Below are positions 1 through 9,467 of a DNA stretch of 64,000 nt, in pieces. Origin of the DNA: Oscillospiraceae bacterium (lineage in GTDB: Bacteria > Bacillota > Clostridia > Oscillospirales > Ruminococcaceae); the NCBI GenBank assembly GCA_017518255.1, contig JAFWVK010000050.1:22370-86369 (forward strand). Reading direction: 5' to 3'. Below the pieces are notes generated by a model. The model was not told the origin of the DNA, made no database searches, and saw only the letters and a program-made list of their open reading frames with translations. The translations under genes were made by a program, and so were the position numbers. Position 1 is the stretch's first letter; every line of letters starts with the position of its first letter.

Positions 1-195
1 CTGCCGGACTGTTTCCGGTTTTATCTCAGGCTTCGGTTTTGGGGCTGTCCCTCGAACCGGAACATTCTGCGGACTCAGCCAAAGAATGGGCATGACATAT
101 CCGCAGGATTTGCAGCGGACAGTTCTGGCTGTGCTGTCTGATTCAATCGTAATCATTGCGCCGCAGGATTTGCATTTTCCTTGTATTGTACTCAT
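1..195 (-). CDS. Zinc-ribbon protein, partial at window edge
   Basis: The reading frame starts with ATG at 195, preceded by GAGG about 5 bases upstream, and runs off the window without a stop. The first 40 residues hold two CxxC pairs (CKSC near residue 8 and CKSC near residue 28), a short zinc ribbon of the kind that opens many small Firmicutes membrane or regulatory proteins. After it comes a Pro/Lys-rich stretch (KPKPEIKPE) that looks like a linker to an unseen domain. It lies 11 bases downstream of the SH3-type gene on the same strand, so the two may be co-transcribed. Function unknown. Confidence 0.7.
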   Translation of the reverse strand, partial: MSTIQGKCKSCGAMITIESDSTARTVRCKSCGYVMPILWLSPQNVPVRGTAPKPKPEIKPETVRQ

Positions 196-206
196 GTTTT
201 ACCTCA

Positions 207-1340
207 TTACCAGTCGCTGTGGCCGGCAACACCGATGTAGTCTGCGCTGACATAACCATACTTGCCTTTATAATATGTGATATACCAGCCGTAGCAGGTC
301 GATTCATATATATCCAGTTCCGTATCTTTTGGAATCTTTGCAAGCGCTGCTGATTCCGTAAACGGATAACTGCGCAAAACCAGATCGGATTTCTTTGTTG
401 CAACGTATCCGGTGAATATAAACGGGTTATATTCGTCATATAGAATCAGTTCGATATCCTTTTTGTTCCATTTGACGGAAACCGGTTTGCCGGGCGTTCC
501 GTTCTCATCATACGGCGTTACGGTAGCGCTCAGCTCATCAATTACGCTGCCGCCGGTAATATATGAACCATCACCTAAATCATAACTGTATTCTGTATGA
601 GAATAAATATCTCCCAGATCATCTTTTTCTTTAACCTCTGCAGTCCAGTAATCAAAGTTTCCGCTCACGTCAAATCGGAACATATATCCATCCCCGATAT
701 CATTGTATTCGCCGACAATTTTCGCCTTGGTAACGGATGCAGCGGACTGATTCGTTTGCGTTTGGGTTTCGGCAGAACTATTCTCCGTTTTCGATGCTTC
801 CGTTCCAGAGGGCTGTGCTGCATTTCCGACATAGGTATCACCGACATATGCCCAGCCATCAGGCGATTTCGGGAAATTGTACTGTCTGCCGATTAAAGTC
901 AGATTTCCGTTTCCCTCGAATTGGGATTTATATGAATTAAATTCTGCTTCATCCGTGCCCCATCCGGCTGTTCCCATTCCGATACCGTATCCGCCCTGCG
1001 TATCATACATCAGATCGGCAAGCCAGTGAAGGTATCCGTCGCTTTGGTATTCATAATAGGAGTCCCGGTAACCGTTCGCATATTCGCCGCCGTAGGAGGT
1101 ATCATGACTTTTCAGAATGCCGGAGCCTGAACGGGCATACAAAACGCCGTTAAATCCGATCATATAAGCGTATTCTTCCCGTCCTGTTGGCGCTTCATCA
1201 TTTACAACAGATGCAGTCAGTTCTCTGACTCTTCCGTCAGCATAAGTATAGACCTTTACCATATCTTCTGTTTCCGTGCTTTTATCACTCACGGAAAGAA
1301 ACAGCTCCGGAATACCGTCCTGCGTGATATAGCACTCCAT
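207..1340 (-). CDS. SH3-domain protein, probably 5'-truncated
   Basis: The 377-residue protein begins inside a motif (ITQDGIPELFLSVSD) that in the protein encoded at 46578-48047 lies well inside the chain (DVDGNGTPELFVGV). No signal peptide or usable ribosome binding site precedes the first ATG, and an in-frame stop lies about 11 codons upstream. A Ser/Thr/Gln-rich linker spans about residues 180-205. The last 60 residues (YPFTESAALAKIPKDTELDIY to the C-terminus) look like a bacterial SH3 domain, which commonly binds cell-wall material. I infer that the signal peptide and N-terminal part have been lost, so the gene may be non-functional. The alternative is an unusual start codon for a cytoplasmic form. 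Confidence 0.6.
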   Translation of the reverse strand: MECYITQDGIPELFLSVSDKSTETEDMVKVYTYADGRVRELTASVVNDEAPTGREEYAYMIGFNGVLYARSGSGILKSHDTSYGGEYANGYRDSYYEYQSDGYLHWLADLMYDTQGGYGIGMGTAGWGTDEAEFNSYKSQFEGNGNLTLIGRQYNFPKSPDGWAYVGDTYVGNAAQPSGTEASKTENSSAETQTQTNQSAASVTKAKIVGEYNDIGDGYMFRFDVSGNFDYWTAEVKEKDDLGDIYSHTEYSYDLGDGSYITGGSVIDELSATVTPYDENGTPGKPVSVKWNKKDIELILYDEYNPFIFTGYVATKKSDLVLRSYPFTESAALAKIPKDTELDIYESTCYGWYITYYKGKYGYVSADYIGVAGHSDW

Positions 1341-1620
1341 TCGGAATATGTCAATAGAAACTATTGTGATTCAATTAGATTTTTAGAGAAAAGTTATAAA
1401 TAAGATCACAGCGGAATGTTATTCACAAAAAAAGACAAGAACGATAAAAGAAATTTTTATTCGCGCATGTTATTTCGATGACGTGTTGCAGCAGCAGGGA
1501 TCGTTCACTATACCTTATGAACATTAAAGCAGTATACAATACATAAACCCTTTTCGTCATTCAGACATTGAACGTGGAACTCCCGCCGGCATAATGATCA
1601 GACTCCCCTATTAGCTGAAA
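1341..1620. other. Non-coding stretch with no recognised content
   Basis: This AT-richer gap lies upstream of the truncated SH3 gene and downstream of the AraC-family regulator. I looked for the missing N-terminus of the SH3 gene in the other minus-strand frames and saw no signal peptide or extended open frame. No RNA gene was recognised. Confidence 0.5.
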
Positions 1621-1622
1621 AC

Positions 1623-1662
1623 AAAACAGCATGACAGACGCCTGTGCCCGCCATACTGTTTT
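1623..1662 (-). terminator. Probable terminator of the AraC-type regulator
   Basis: Arms AAAACAGCATG and CATACTGTTTT pair with one mismatch or wobble just beyond the stop of the regulator. Read on the minus strand the hairpin is followed by TTTTGTTTTC. The long loop makes it a modest candidate. Confidence 0.45.
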
Positions 1663-1666
1663 CCGA

Positions 1667-3880
1667 TTATTTCATTTTCCGGTAGGCAGTCGGCGTGATG
1701 CCGGTTTTATCCTTGAACTGCCGCATAAAATGTGTCTCATTGTTGTAACCGCATGCCTCTGCAATCTCGCCGATGCGGAGATCAGTTGCAGTCAGAAGTT
1801 CCTTTGCCATACGGATGCGCGCACCGATCAGATCTTCCAGATAACTGATGCCGAAATGCTCCTGATAGAGCTTTTGCAGATAGCTTTTGCTGATGTTCAG
1901 GCGTTTTGCAAGCTCGCTGAGATTCCAGTTTAATTCTGGTGCTCTGTGTATTTCACGCCTCAGCTTTTTCAGTTCATGGATTCCGATGAAACCGCTCTCC
2001 TTCGGACGGCTGCTGCTGAGTGTCTCCCACAAGCCGGAGAGGCATGTTTCCGCAGGCGCTTCGCAGATTCCGCAGACATAATAAGGCTCCGGAAGGAACG
2101 CAGCCGCCGTGCCCTCCTGCATTTTGCGGATCAGCACCTCAAGTTGTATCATCATTTCCTCGGCACGCTGTTCCGGCGTATCCGTCTCCGCGAGCGGAAA
2201 TGCGACTGCAAATGTTTTCTTATCGAGCCGTGCCGTCTGGAGTCCCTGTCCGGAGAGCAGCCGGATTGCACTGGCAAGCAGCAGCTCTGTCTGTATCACC
2301 TTGTCCGAAAGCTGCGCATGGCTGTGCGCGTTTGCGTTTCCGATCAGCTTTTCGATCGTGACAAGCATGATTCCTGTTCTCGCTGATAGCTGCATTTGCT
2401 TCTCCAGCCAGAGCAGAAAGCCCTTTTTGCTGAGCATATCGGTCATTTTGTCATAGAGAGATGCCTCCTCCAGCTTCTGCTGCAAATATTCCGCATATTG
2501 CTTATGGCGCAGCATCCGCAGACCGTTTGCAATGGCACACATCATATTGAACAGCATGACCGTTACGGTATAATCGGCAGCATTCGCATAGGCAAGTCCG
2601 CAATAGCCGAACATCTGCGCAGAGGCGTGAAGCGAAAGCACAAACAGCAGCACAGGTTCATGCGGCTGTGAGAGCATCGGTACAATCTCAGAGGTCGGAA
2701 ACAGACAGCCTTTTCTGCCGTCCTGCCAGGCATCCTTAGCAAGCACACAAAGCATCTGCTTCGGGAATGTTTTTTTTCGGATGATATCCGGCTGCTCCGG
2801 CGAAGCGTCCCAGTCCGGATACAGGCACCAGAACATCGACTGATAGCCTTTCAGAGTATGTGCGCTCCGGTCAATCAGTTCTGTCAGTTCTTCGAGCGTT
2901 TCTACATCGGATGCCTTGGCAATCAGCTCTGAGTGAATACGCATATCGAGCATTTCGGTGCTTTCGGCTTCGTGGCGGAAATGCTCCTGCACCAGCAGAG
3001 CAGCTTCTTCATAGACTTTCAGCCGTTCGACACACCCGCAGGTTGAGCCGTAGAGAATATGCATACCTGTATCCGTGCTGTAAGCGGGTGTGCAACCGAT
3101 CCGTGTGAGCAGTTTTTCTGCTGCGCATTTGCCAAGCGCCTGCATGGCTCCGCTTACGGTCGTAACGGAAGGAAAGTGCGATAATGCGAAGAGATGCCCG
3201 TCAAAGCCTGTCACGATCACATCGTCCGGGACGGAGATACCGCCGCGCTGAAGCGTATTGCAGAGCGAAACTGCCATAATATCATTGGCACAGATGACCG
3301 CATCGGGCAGCGCCCTTTTGCGCTGAACCAGCTCTTCGCCCAGCTCTGCCGCCTTTGCCTTCCAAAAATCGCCGCAGACGATTTCGTATGCGCAGTCATG
3401 TGCCCTTGCTGCGCGCAGAAAACCCTGCATCCGCTGCTCGGAATCGGAATTTCCCGCAAATCCTGCAAGGAACATCAGATTCCTGCATCCGTGCTGCACG
3501 ATGACATGATTTGTCAGTTCACAGACGATATCGTCCTGCGGAATCGTGACAGTTTCAAAGCCGAGTGCTGTGCCGCCCGTGTCAATGCAGGGGATGCCGG
3601 CTTTCCGGATAATCTCCGAGAGCTTCTGACGCACCGGCTCCTTGATGAAATACTGTGAAACAAGCAGAATGCCGTCAAGCCTTGCCCGTTCCAGCAGTGC
3701 AAAGATGCTCTCCTCACACTCCATGATTTCACTCTGCACATGGTATTCCAAGCCTGTTGTTGCAGTAGTCAGAACGATCACATCGCACCCTGCGGCAGAA
3801 GCTGTCCTGTAAATGCTTTCGAGCAGCTCATTTTGCAGATTATCCGTAACTGCCGGTATAATGACGCCGATGCGCTTCAT
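1667..3880 (-). CDS. AraC-family regulator with LacI-type ligand domain
   Basis: This is a 737-residue cytoplasmic transcription factor. Residues 1-280 resemble the periplasmic-binding-protein fold of LacI/GalR regulators (opens RIGVIIPAVTDNLQNELLES) but lack the LacI helix-turn-helix. About residues 475-600 (DKMTDMLSKKGFLLWLEKQM onward) look like a GGDEF-type domain without the GGDEF signature. The last 90 residues form a two-helix-turn-helix AraC domain (LSELAKRLNISKSYLQKLYQ and IGEIAEACGYNNETHFMRQF). It probably senses a sugar and controls a nearby gene. It is divergent from the dual-protease dockerin gene, which makes that a natural target by inference. The start follows GGGGGG. Confidence 0.85.
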   Translation of the reverse strand: MKRIGVIIPAVTDNLQNELLESIYRTASAAGCDVIVLTTATTGLEYHVQSEIMECEESIFALLERARLDGILLVSQYFIKEPVRQKLSEIIRKAGIPCIDTGGTALGFETVTIPQDDIVCELTNHVIVQHGCRNLMFLAGFAGNSDSEQRMQGFLRAARAHDCAYEIVCGDFWKAKAAELGEELVQRKRALPDAVICANDIMAVSLCNTLQRGGISVPDDVIVTGFDGHLFALSHFPSVTTVSGAMQALGKCAAEKLLTRIGCTPAYSTDTGMHILYGSTCGCVERLKVYEEAALLVQEHFRHEAESTEMLDMRIHSELIAKASDVETLEELTELIDRSAHTLKGYQSMFWCLYPDWDASPEQPDIIRKKTFPKQMLCVLAKDAWQDGRKGCLFPTSEIVPMLSQPHEPVLLFVLSLHASAQMFGYCGLAYANAADYTVTVMLFNMMCAIANGLRMLRHKQYAEYLQQKLEEASLYDKMTDMLSKKGFLLWLEKQMQLSARTGIMLVTIEKLIGNANAHSHAQLSDKVIQTELLLASAIRLLSGQGLQTARLDKKTFAVAFPLAETDTPEQRAEEMMIQLEVLIRKMQEGTAAAFLPEPYYVCGICEAPAETCLSGLWETLSSSRPKESGFIGIHELKKLRREIHRAPELNWNLSELAKRLNISKSYLQKLYQEHFGISYLEDLIGARIRMAKELLTATDLRIGEIAEACGYNNETHFMRQFKDKTGITPTAYRKMK

Positions 3881-3903
3881 GAAATCCCCCCTTTTTTATA
3901 ATC

Positions 3904-3932
3904 AGTATACAGTATTTCCGGACAGCTGTCAA
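3904..3932 (-). promoter_or_regulatory. Sigma-A-type promoter of the AraC-type regulator
   Basis: On the minus strand TTGACA and TATACT are separated by exactly 17 bases, upstream of the regulator's GGGGGG ribosome binding site. This is a near-consensus vegetative promoter. Confidence 0.8.
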
Positions 3933-3961
3933 GCAAAAGTCTGTATTTCATCAGTTTTATG

Positions 3962-4003
3962 ATGCAAAATGTAATTGCATTCAAAAAGGGGCTATGCTAT
4001 ATT
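3962..4003 (+). promoter_or_regulatory. Promoter with overlapping palindromic operator
   Basis: A TTGCAT -35 box (3975-3980) and TATATT -10 box (3998-4003) are 17 bases apart and face the dual-protease gene. The -35 box is the right arm of a palindrome, ATGCAA-N7-TTGCAT (3962-3980), which is a plausible operator for the divergent AraC/LacI-like regulator. The regulator assignment is inference. Confidence 0.65.
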
Positions 4004-4061
4004 GATAGCAAAAGCAGCGTATTCTGATATACGCTCTGCATAGATACGGGGGGAATATGAA

Positions 4062-6473
4062 ATGAAAAAAACCAAACTGTCAGCCGCATTGCTTGCGTCT
4101 GCGGTGTGCCTGGTGACGGTACCGCAGAAACCCATGCCGGAGAAAATGATCACGGCATCTGCTGCTTCGATCTCCGATCTGCCGGCGGACTTTCAGTATG
4201 CAGCTGACTGGATCTGGCAGAACCGCATTGAGCGCGAGCAGTCTACCGCCCGCCGCAATACGATATTCGATCAGATCGTCGCGGGCAAGGGCACGATCAA
4301 CTACGTAGTGAAATGGCAGTCCTACCGCACAGTCACATATGAACAGCGGCAGCAGTTTGAAATTATGCTTTCGGACTGCATCAACGCATGGAACGACTGG
4401 CTCGCCGGTTATGAAAACTGGCCCTATGAGCATATTGATGTGAAAATCACAGGCTGGGCAGTGATTGACAGGAACAGCCTGCTTGATCTGCATGATGACG
4501 AGGTCGTTTACACGGACACAAAATACTATGATGCGCAGTACGACACTTCAAACGGCAGGGATACGATTCCGGACAAAGAGCCCTATGCACCGGCGGAGCT
4601 TTCCCGTTTTGAGCATTTTACGGATGCAAACTATCAATATCCGGGCGGGCTGGATAAGCGATTCGATATGTATATGTGGGCGACGCAGGGATTTCCGGAC
4701 ATCGGCGGCTGCGGCGGCGACTGGGGACAGCGTCTCTCCGATACCGCATATCTGAGCATGATCAACAGCTCCGGCATTCATGTTCTGGAGCATGAGATCG
4801 GACACGGCTTCGGCATGACCGATTTCTACGGCGGCGAGGGCGAATCGGACGGCTTTCCGCCCGGCGGCTTTCCCGGCGGTGAGAATTCCATTATGATGGC
4901 AGGTTCATCTGCAAAGATCACACAGTTTGACGGCTGGATGCTCCGCTATATGTGGACGAAGATCAAGGACGAAGCCGGCAGATTCGATCTTGCAAATGCA
5001 CTGCCTGAACAGCCGGAGCAGCCGGAAAACAATTCCCTGCGCGGCGATATCGACCGCAGCGGCACCGTGGATAAAACCGATGTGAATCTGCTGCAAAAAT
5101 GGCTGCTTGCCGAACCGAATACTTACCTTGCCGACTGGAACGCAGGCGATCTCAATACGGACAACACGCTGAATGCGGTTGATCTGACAATTCTGAAGCG
5201 GCTGCTTCACACAGAAGAAGAGATCTATGTGCCGCCTGTCGTCACGGAGGAGCAGACCGCCTTTATCACGGCGAATATGGCAAAGCACGGCGCATCGCTC
5301 CCGACGCAGGGCAAGGCGAAGCTGGTCGTATTCTATGTCGATTTCCCGGACTGCAAATATGACTATGCGCCGAGCGAGGCAGAACTGAACCAGATCTCCT
5401 TCGGCGCGGCAAATGCATCCAATCCCTGCTATCCGTTCGAGAGCTTCTCCGCATTCTACGGCAGAGCCTCCAAGGGCGCAATGCAGCTTGACGGTCAGGT
5501 TTTCCGCTATACGACAAAACAGAATCAGTCGGCTTACGACGATAACAAGGTGTTGATCGCGGAAGAATGCTATGACGCATTCAAAGATCAGGTCGATTTC
5601 TCGCAGTTTGACGGCAACGGCGACGGCAGGATCGACGCCACGCTCTTTACAACGCCGAACAAGGCAGGCGACGCCCACTGGTGGCCGTGCGCGGGTGCAT
5701 TCGGCGATCCGAATTACCGCGTAGACGGCGTTGCGGTCGGACATATCATCACCGGAAATGCGCAGATCGGTTCGACAACTGATTACATCAATTTCATCAG
5801 CTCCTACTGCCACGAAATGGGACACTGCACCGGTCTCCCGGACTATTACCTGTTCACGAATCCGAACGACAGCGAGGGAATGCACGGCACAGCCGGCATC
5901 GAGCTGATGGATACGGATGCAGGATCGGACTTCGGCGCATTCTCAAAGCTCATGGAGGGCTGGTACCGTCAGGATCAGGTTCAGGTTTACGATGCGTCAA
6001 AGGGCACGCAGAGCTTCACGCTCAGCAATGCACAGACAGATGCCGGAAACTGCATCATCATCCCGAACGGACAGCTTGCAGACGATTATTTCTCGGAATA
6101 TTTCATCATTGAGTATGCGACAAAGGCCGGCAACAACAGCGGTGTCGGAAGCAAAACGGCATGGTGGGTCAGCTCCGGCGAGGGCGTCCGCATTTATCAC
6201 ATTGACGCGACAACGGAATACGGCTGGAATACCTATTTCCGTTATGCAAGCGGCAGCGAATTCACGAACAAGGATCAGGGCAGACGGCTTATCCGCATCA
6301 TTGATGACACCAATACGGATAATTTCTATCACACCGGCGATACCGTAAACGGCAGCATCTCCGGCTTCCACTGGTACGATGCAAACGGCGGACAGACGGT
6401 CGATACCGGTCTGACTGTCAGCATCGGCAGTCTTTCCGACGGGAAATATACCGTGACTGTCAGCAGACAGTAA
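4062..6473 (+). CDS. Secreted dual metalloprotease with internal dockerin
   Basis: The 803-residue protein has a signal peptide (MKKTKLSAALLASAVCLV). A first zinc-protease domain carries HEIGH at about residue 244 followed by GMTDFYGG and a possible Met-turn (IMMAGSS). A dockerin occupies about residues 327-392, with two calcium-loop repeats (GDIDRSGTVDKTDVNLLQ and GDLNTDNTLNAVDLTILK). A second, M6-like protease domain has HEMGH at about residue 584 followed by CTGLPDYYLF. Placing the dockerin between two catalytic domains is unusual. It should be tethered to the extracellular cellulosome and cleave proteins, perhaps plant structural proteins or cellulosome components. GGGGGG precedes the ATG. 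A hairpin of repeat copy A follows the stop. Confidence 0.85.
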   Translation: MKKTKLSAALLASAVCLVTVPQKPMPEKMITASAASISDLPADFQYAADWIWQNRIEREQSTARRNTIFDQIVAGKGTINYVVKWQSYRTVTYEQRQQFEIMLSDCINAWNDWLAGYENWPYEHIDVKITGWAVIDRNSLLDLHDDEVVYTDTKYYDAQYDTSNGRDTIPDKEPYAPAELSRFEHFTDANYQYPGGLDKRFDMYMWATQGFPDIGGCGGDWGQRLSDTAYLSMINSSGIHVLEHEIGHGFGMTDFYGGEGESDGFPPGGFPGGENSIMMAGSSAKITQFDGWMLRYMWTKIKDEAGRFDLANALPEQPEQPENNSLRGDIDRSGTVDKTDVNLLQKWLLAEPNTYLADWNAGDLNTDNTLNAVDLTILKRLLHTEEEIYVPPVVTEEQTAFITANMAKHGASLPTQGKAKLVVFYVDFPDCKYDYAPSEAELNQISFGAANASNPCYPFESFSAFYGRASKGAMQLDGQVFRYTTKQNQSAYDDNKVLIAEECYDAFKDQVDFSQFDGNGDGRIDATLFTTPNKAGDAHWWPCAGAFGDPNYRVDGVAVGHIITGNAQIGSTTDYINFISSYCHEMGHCTGLPDYYLFTNPNDSEGMHGTAGIELMDTDAGSDFGAFSKLMEGWYRQDQVQVYDASKGTQSFTLSNAQTDAGNCIIIPNGQLADDYFSEYFIIEYATKAGNNSGVGSKTAWWVSSGEGVRIYHIDATTEYGWNTYFRYASGSEFTNKDQGRRLIRIIDDTNTDNFYHTGDTVNGSISGFHWYDANGGQTVDTGLTVSIGSLSDGKYTVTVSRQ

Positions 6474-6525
6474 CCGGTACAGCTGCTCTGATGAGCGAAA
6501 CCAGAACCGGCAATTCTGATATTCA

Positions 6526-6720
6526 AACTGCCGCCTGAGTACATCACTCAGACGGCGGTTTCTCTATATCCCCTACTCGGTGTACCCTCGCCCCGCAAGT
6601 TTCTGCTTACCGGAACAGAATGTTATTTTTGTAACCAACGAACGCATTGCAATTGATTCCGGCAAAACGTCATCCTAAACAGGGGTGTCAATGCAAACGG
6701 CACAAAAAGCAGCAAGCAGT
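6526..6720 (+). repeat. Dispersed intergenic repeat, copy A (hairpin plus tail)
   Basis: A CCGCCTGAGT/ACTCAGACGGCGG hairpin followed by TTTCTC sits 55 bases past the protease stop and could terminate transcription. The following 150 bases match copy B at 9246: a CTACTCGGTGTACC-like stretch, CCGGAACA, GATTCCGGCAAAA and GTGTCAATGCAA. The family continues at 23687, 26228 and 29267. Confidence 0.7.
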
Positions 6721-6743
6721 CATAAAAAGAGCAGAATTGTGCA

Positions 6744-6772
6744 TTGTACGCGGCCTGTTTTCATGATATAAT
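6744..6772 (+). promoter_or_regulatory. Promoter of pectate lyase gene
   Basis: TTGTAC and TATAAT are 17 bases apart, 67 bases upstream of the start codon, which has a GGGAGG ribosome binding site. Confidence 0.7.
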
Positions 6773-6838
6773 GGATACAGGCGCTGCCGGATAACTGCGC
6801 CGTCAGACAGAAACAGAATCACACAGGGAGGAATCCAT

Positions 6839-9238
6839 ATGAAAAAAGGGATACACTGCCGCATCAGGGCATCACTGACAGCCCTGCTGATGGCAGCCGC
6901 TGCCATTCCGTTCGCGCCTGCTGTCAGCACGGCATCTGCGGCGGGAAAGCTTCTTGCCTTTCCGGGCGCATCCGGAGCCGGAAGATATGCAACCGGCGGA
7001 CGCGGCGGCGAGGTCTATCATGTCACGAATCTGAATGATTCCGGCGCTGGCTCGCTCCGCGATGCCGTCAGCAAGCCGAACCGCATTGTCGTATTTGATG
7101 TCAGCGGTACGATTGAACTGGCGGGAAATATCATCTGCTCGGACAACATTACCGTCGCCGGACAGACCGCGCCCGGCGGCAGCGGCATTACGCTGAAAAA
7201 CTATAAATTCGGCATGGGCGGCGACAATATCATCGTGCGCTATCTGAGCTCCCGGCCGGGACCCGACAAATGTACCAGCTCCGGCAACGACGGCTGGGGC
7301 GGCGCAAAGGGCTCCTATTCGATCATAGATCACTGCTCACTCGGCTGGACAACGGACGAACAGTGGGGACTGTATTCCAACAACGAGTATTATACCGTGC
7401 AGTATTCCGTCATCGGCCCCGCAAATTCATGGGGCGGTCATGTGAAAGGCGTTCACGGCTTCGGCATCATGATGGGCAAAGGGTATCTCAGCTTTGACCA
7501 TAACCTCATCATTCATAATGTGTCCCGCAATTTCCGCGGCAAGACGCAGGGCACGGAAACGGCGGACTTCACGAACAATATCATCTATGACTGGGGGTAT
7601 CAGACCGCATACGGTACGATCGGGCATCTCAATTATGTCAACAATACGCTGAAAGCCGGCAATTCCACGACAGGCGGCTATCACTGGATGTATGTGGACA
7701 GCTCGACCAGTCCGCAGAATTTCAAGGTCTACTGCGCAGGCAACCGGATGATCAACAAGGACGGCTCCTTTCATTCCATTACCAATGACAACTGGGCCGG
7801 TGTGACCGTCAAGGAAAGCATCGGCATCTCAAAAAATGATCTTTACAGCGCATCGCCTTTTTCGACCATGCTGGACGGTGAAAATGTCTCGACCGCAGCC
7901 TCCTGCGAAAGCGCTGCCGCCGCATACGATCATGTCATCAGCTTTGCGGGCAACGGCATCAGTCCGGAAAAGCGCACCGCCATCGACCGGCAGTGTGCCG
8001 AGGAAACCCAAAACGGTACAGGTCAGTGCAGCGGCACCGAGAACTATGACGGCTCTGTTGCGGAGCTTGGCAAATACAACATCAAGTGCGGCGTCACCTA
8101 TCAGTATCCTGCTGCCGTGACGCAGAAGGAAATTACCGACGCGGACAACGACGGCATGGACGATGCATGGGAGCTTGCACGCGGTCTCAACCCCGATGAT
8201 CCCTCTGACTATCAGGATGACTACTGCGGACAGGGCTACATGAACATTGAGTATTACATCAATGACCTGACCGTGGATTCATTCCCGGAGGGTGTTGTGC
8301 AGCCTTCGCCGGAGGACGGCAGTTCATCCGGTATCAGGCACGGCGCGGTTATGGACACAGATGCGAAATATGAAATTGTCAACGCAGCAACCGGCTCACT
8401 GCTTGAAAATGCGGAGCGGTATACGCTGAAAAGCGGCGATTCCGGTTATTATCAGATCATCCATGCAGAAACCGGTGAGGCGCTCTCAGACGGCGAACAG
8501 TTTAAATTCAGCCGCTCCGGCAGCGGATATGTGATTTATACGAAATCCTCCGGAGATACGGAATGTCTCGGCGGAGCGGGAACCGTCTGGCTGGTGACGC
8601 CGAAGCTCGATGCAATCAAAGGAACGCTGGTTTCCGTTGATGTGCTGGATGCGGATTATTACGGCAGCTGGAAAATTGACGGCGCAGCCGAAGCCGGCGA
8701 TGCGCTCTTCGGAGACAGAACGACGGAACAGTGCGCCGCGGTTTCCCTGCCGGAATCCGTGAAGGGTGCAGAGCTGATTCTGACACCGTGCAACTCGAAA
8801 AACTCGTCAGCGGAGCAGGCTGCACTCACTGCGCTCCGGAATCTCACGCTGTATGTCGGGCTGGATTCCCGCGTGGAGAATATTCCGGCATGGCTCACGG
8901 ACTTTTCCAAAACAGGTGACGCGGTCACGACAAGCAACGATGTGACGTTCAATCTCTATGCCAAAACAATGCGCACCGGTGAAACCGTCACGCTCGGCGC
9001 AAACGGGCAGGCATCCTACTGCATGAATTATATTGTGCTGGCAGCGGCAGCGGACGAAACGCTGCGCGGCGATGTCAATGCCGACGGCAAATGCGACATT
9101 GCGGATGCGGTACTGCTGCAAAAATATCTGCTGACAATTGAAACTGCGCTGCCGGACTGGAATGCCGGCGATCCGGACGGAAACGGGAAGCTCAATGCAG
9201 CCGACCTCACACTGCTGAAACGTATGCTGATGCAATAA
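6839..9238 (+). CDS. Secreted pectate lyase (PL1-like) with C-terminal dockerin
   Basis: This 799-residue secreted enzyme should cleave polygalacturonate by beta-elimination outside the cell. A signal peptide is followed by a parallel beta-helix lyase domain (about residues 36-350) that opens with FPGASGAGRYATGGRGGEVY and VTNLNDSGAGSLRDAV, hallmarks of PL1-type pectate lyases. A short DADNDGMDDAWELARGLNP segment resembles a thrombospondin type 3 calcium repeat. About residues 490-735 form an unassigned beta-rich region. The C-terminal dockerin (about residues 741-799) has two loops, GDVNADGKCDIADAVLLQ and GDPDGNGKLNAADLTLLK. The start is chosen after GGGAGG. Repeat copy B follows. Confidence 0.9.
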   Translation: MKKGIHCRIRASLTALLMAAAAIPFAPAVSTASAAGKLLAFPGASGAGRYATGGRGGEVYHVTNLNDSGAGSLRDAVSKPNRIVVFDVSGTIELAGNIICSDNITVAGQTAPGGSGITLKNYKFGMGGDNIIVRYLSSRPGPDKCTSSGNDGWGGAKGSYSIIDHCSLGWTTDEQWGLYSNNEYYTVQYSVIGPANSWGGHVKGVHGFGIMMGKGYLSFDHNLIIHNVSRNFRGKTQGTETADFTNNIIYDWGYQTAYGTIGHLNYVNNTLKAGNSTTGGYHWMYVDSSTSPQNFKVYCAGNRMINKDGSFHSITNDNWAGVTVKESIGISKNDLYSASPFSTMLDGENVSTAASCESAAAAYDHVISFAGNGISPEKRTAIDRQCAEETQNGTGQCSGTENYDGSVAELGKYNIKCGVTYQYPAAVTQKEITDADNDGMDDAWELARGLNPDDPSDYQDDYCGQGYMNIEYYINDLTVDSFPEGVVQPSPEDGSSSGIRHGAVMDTDAKYEIVNAATGSLLENAERYTLKSGDSGYYQIIHAETGEALSDGEQFKFSRSGSGYVIYTKSSGDTECLGGAGTVWLVTPKLDAIKGTLVSVDVLDADYYGSWKIDGAAEAGDALFGDRTTEQCAAVSLPESVKGAELILTPCNSKNSSAEQAALTALRNLTLYVGLDSRVENIPAWLTDFSKTGDAVTTSNDVTFNLYAKTMRTGETVTLGANGQASYCMNYIVLAAAADETLRGDVNADGKCDIADAVLLQKYLLTIETALPDWNAGDPDGNGKLNAADLTLLKRMLMQ

Positions 9239-9245
9239 TCATACA

Positions 9246-9410
9246 GAAACCGCCGCCTGATTAGAATTTCAGACGGCGGTTTTTCTTTATCCTCTGCCCG
9301 ATGCAGCTTTTCTCCGCGAGCTCCTGTATTCCGGAACAAAATGCGATTGATTCCGGCAAAAATTCCATTCTCAACAGGGTGTGTCAATGCAACCGAAAAA
9401 AATGCAGCAG
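9246..9410 (+). repeat. Dispersed intergenic repeat, copy B
   Basis: A hairpin (AAACCGCCG.. paired with ..CGGCGGTTT, then TTTTTC) starts 8 bases past the pectate lyase stop and is a good terminator. The tail matches copy A: CCGGAACA, GCGATTGATTCCGGCAAAA, ACAGGGTGTGTCAATGCAA and a GCAG-rich end. Confidence 0.75.
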
Positions 9411-9467
9411 GCAGTATTTTTCAATGAAGCGGGCGGCGAAAAGGATGTATTTCTGCGCAGCGTTTTC

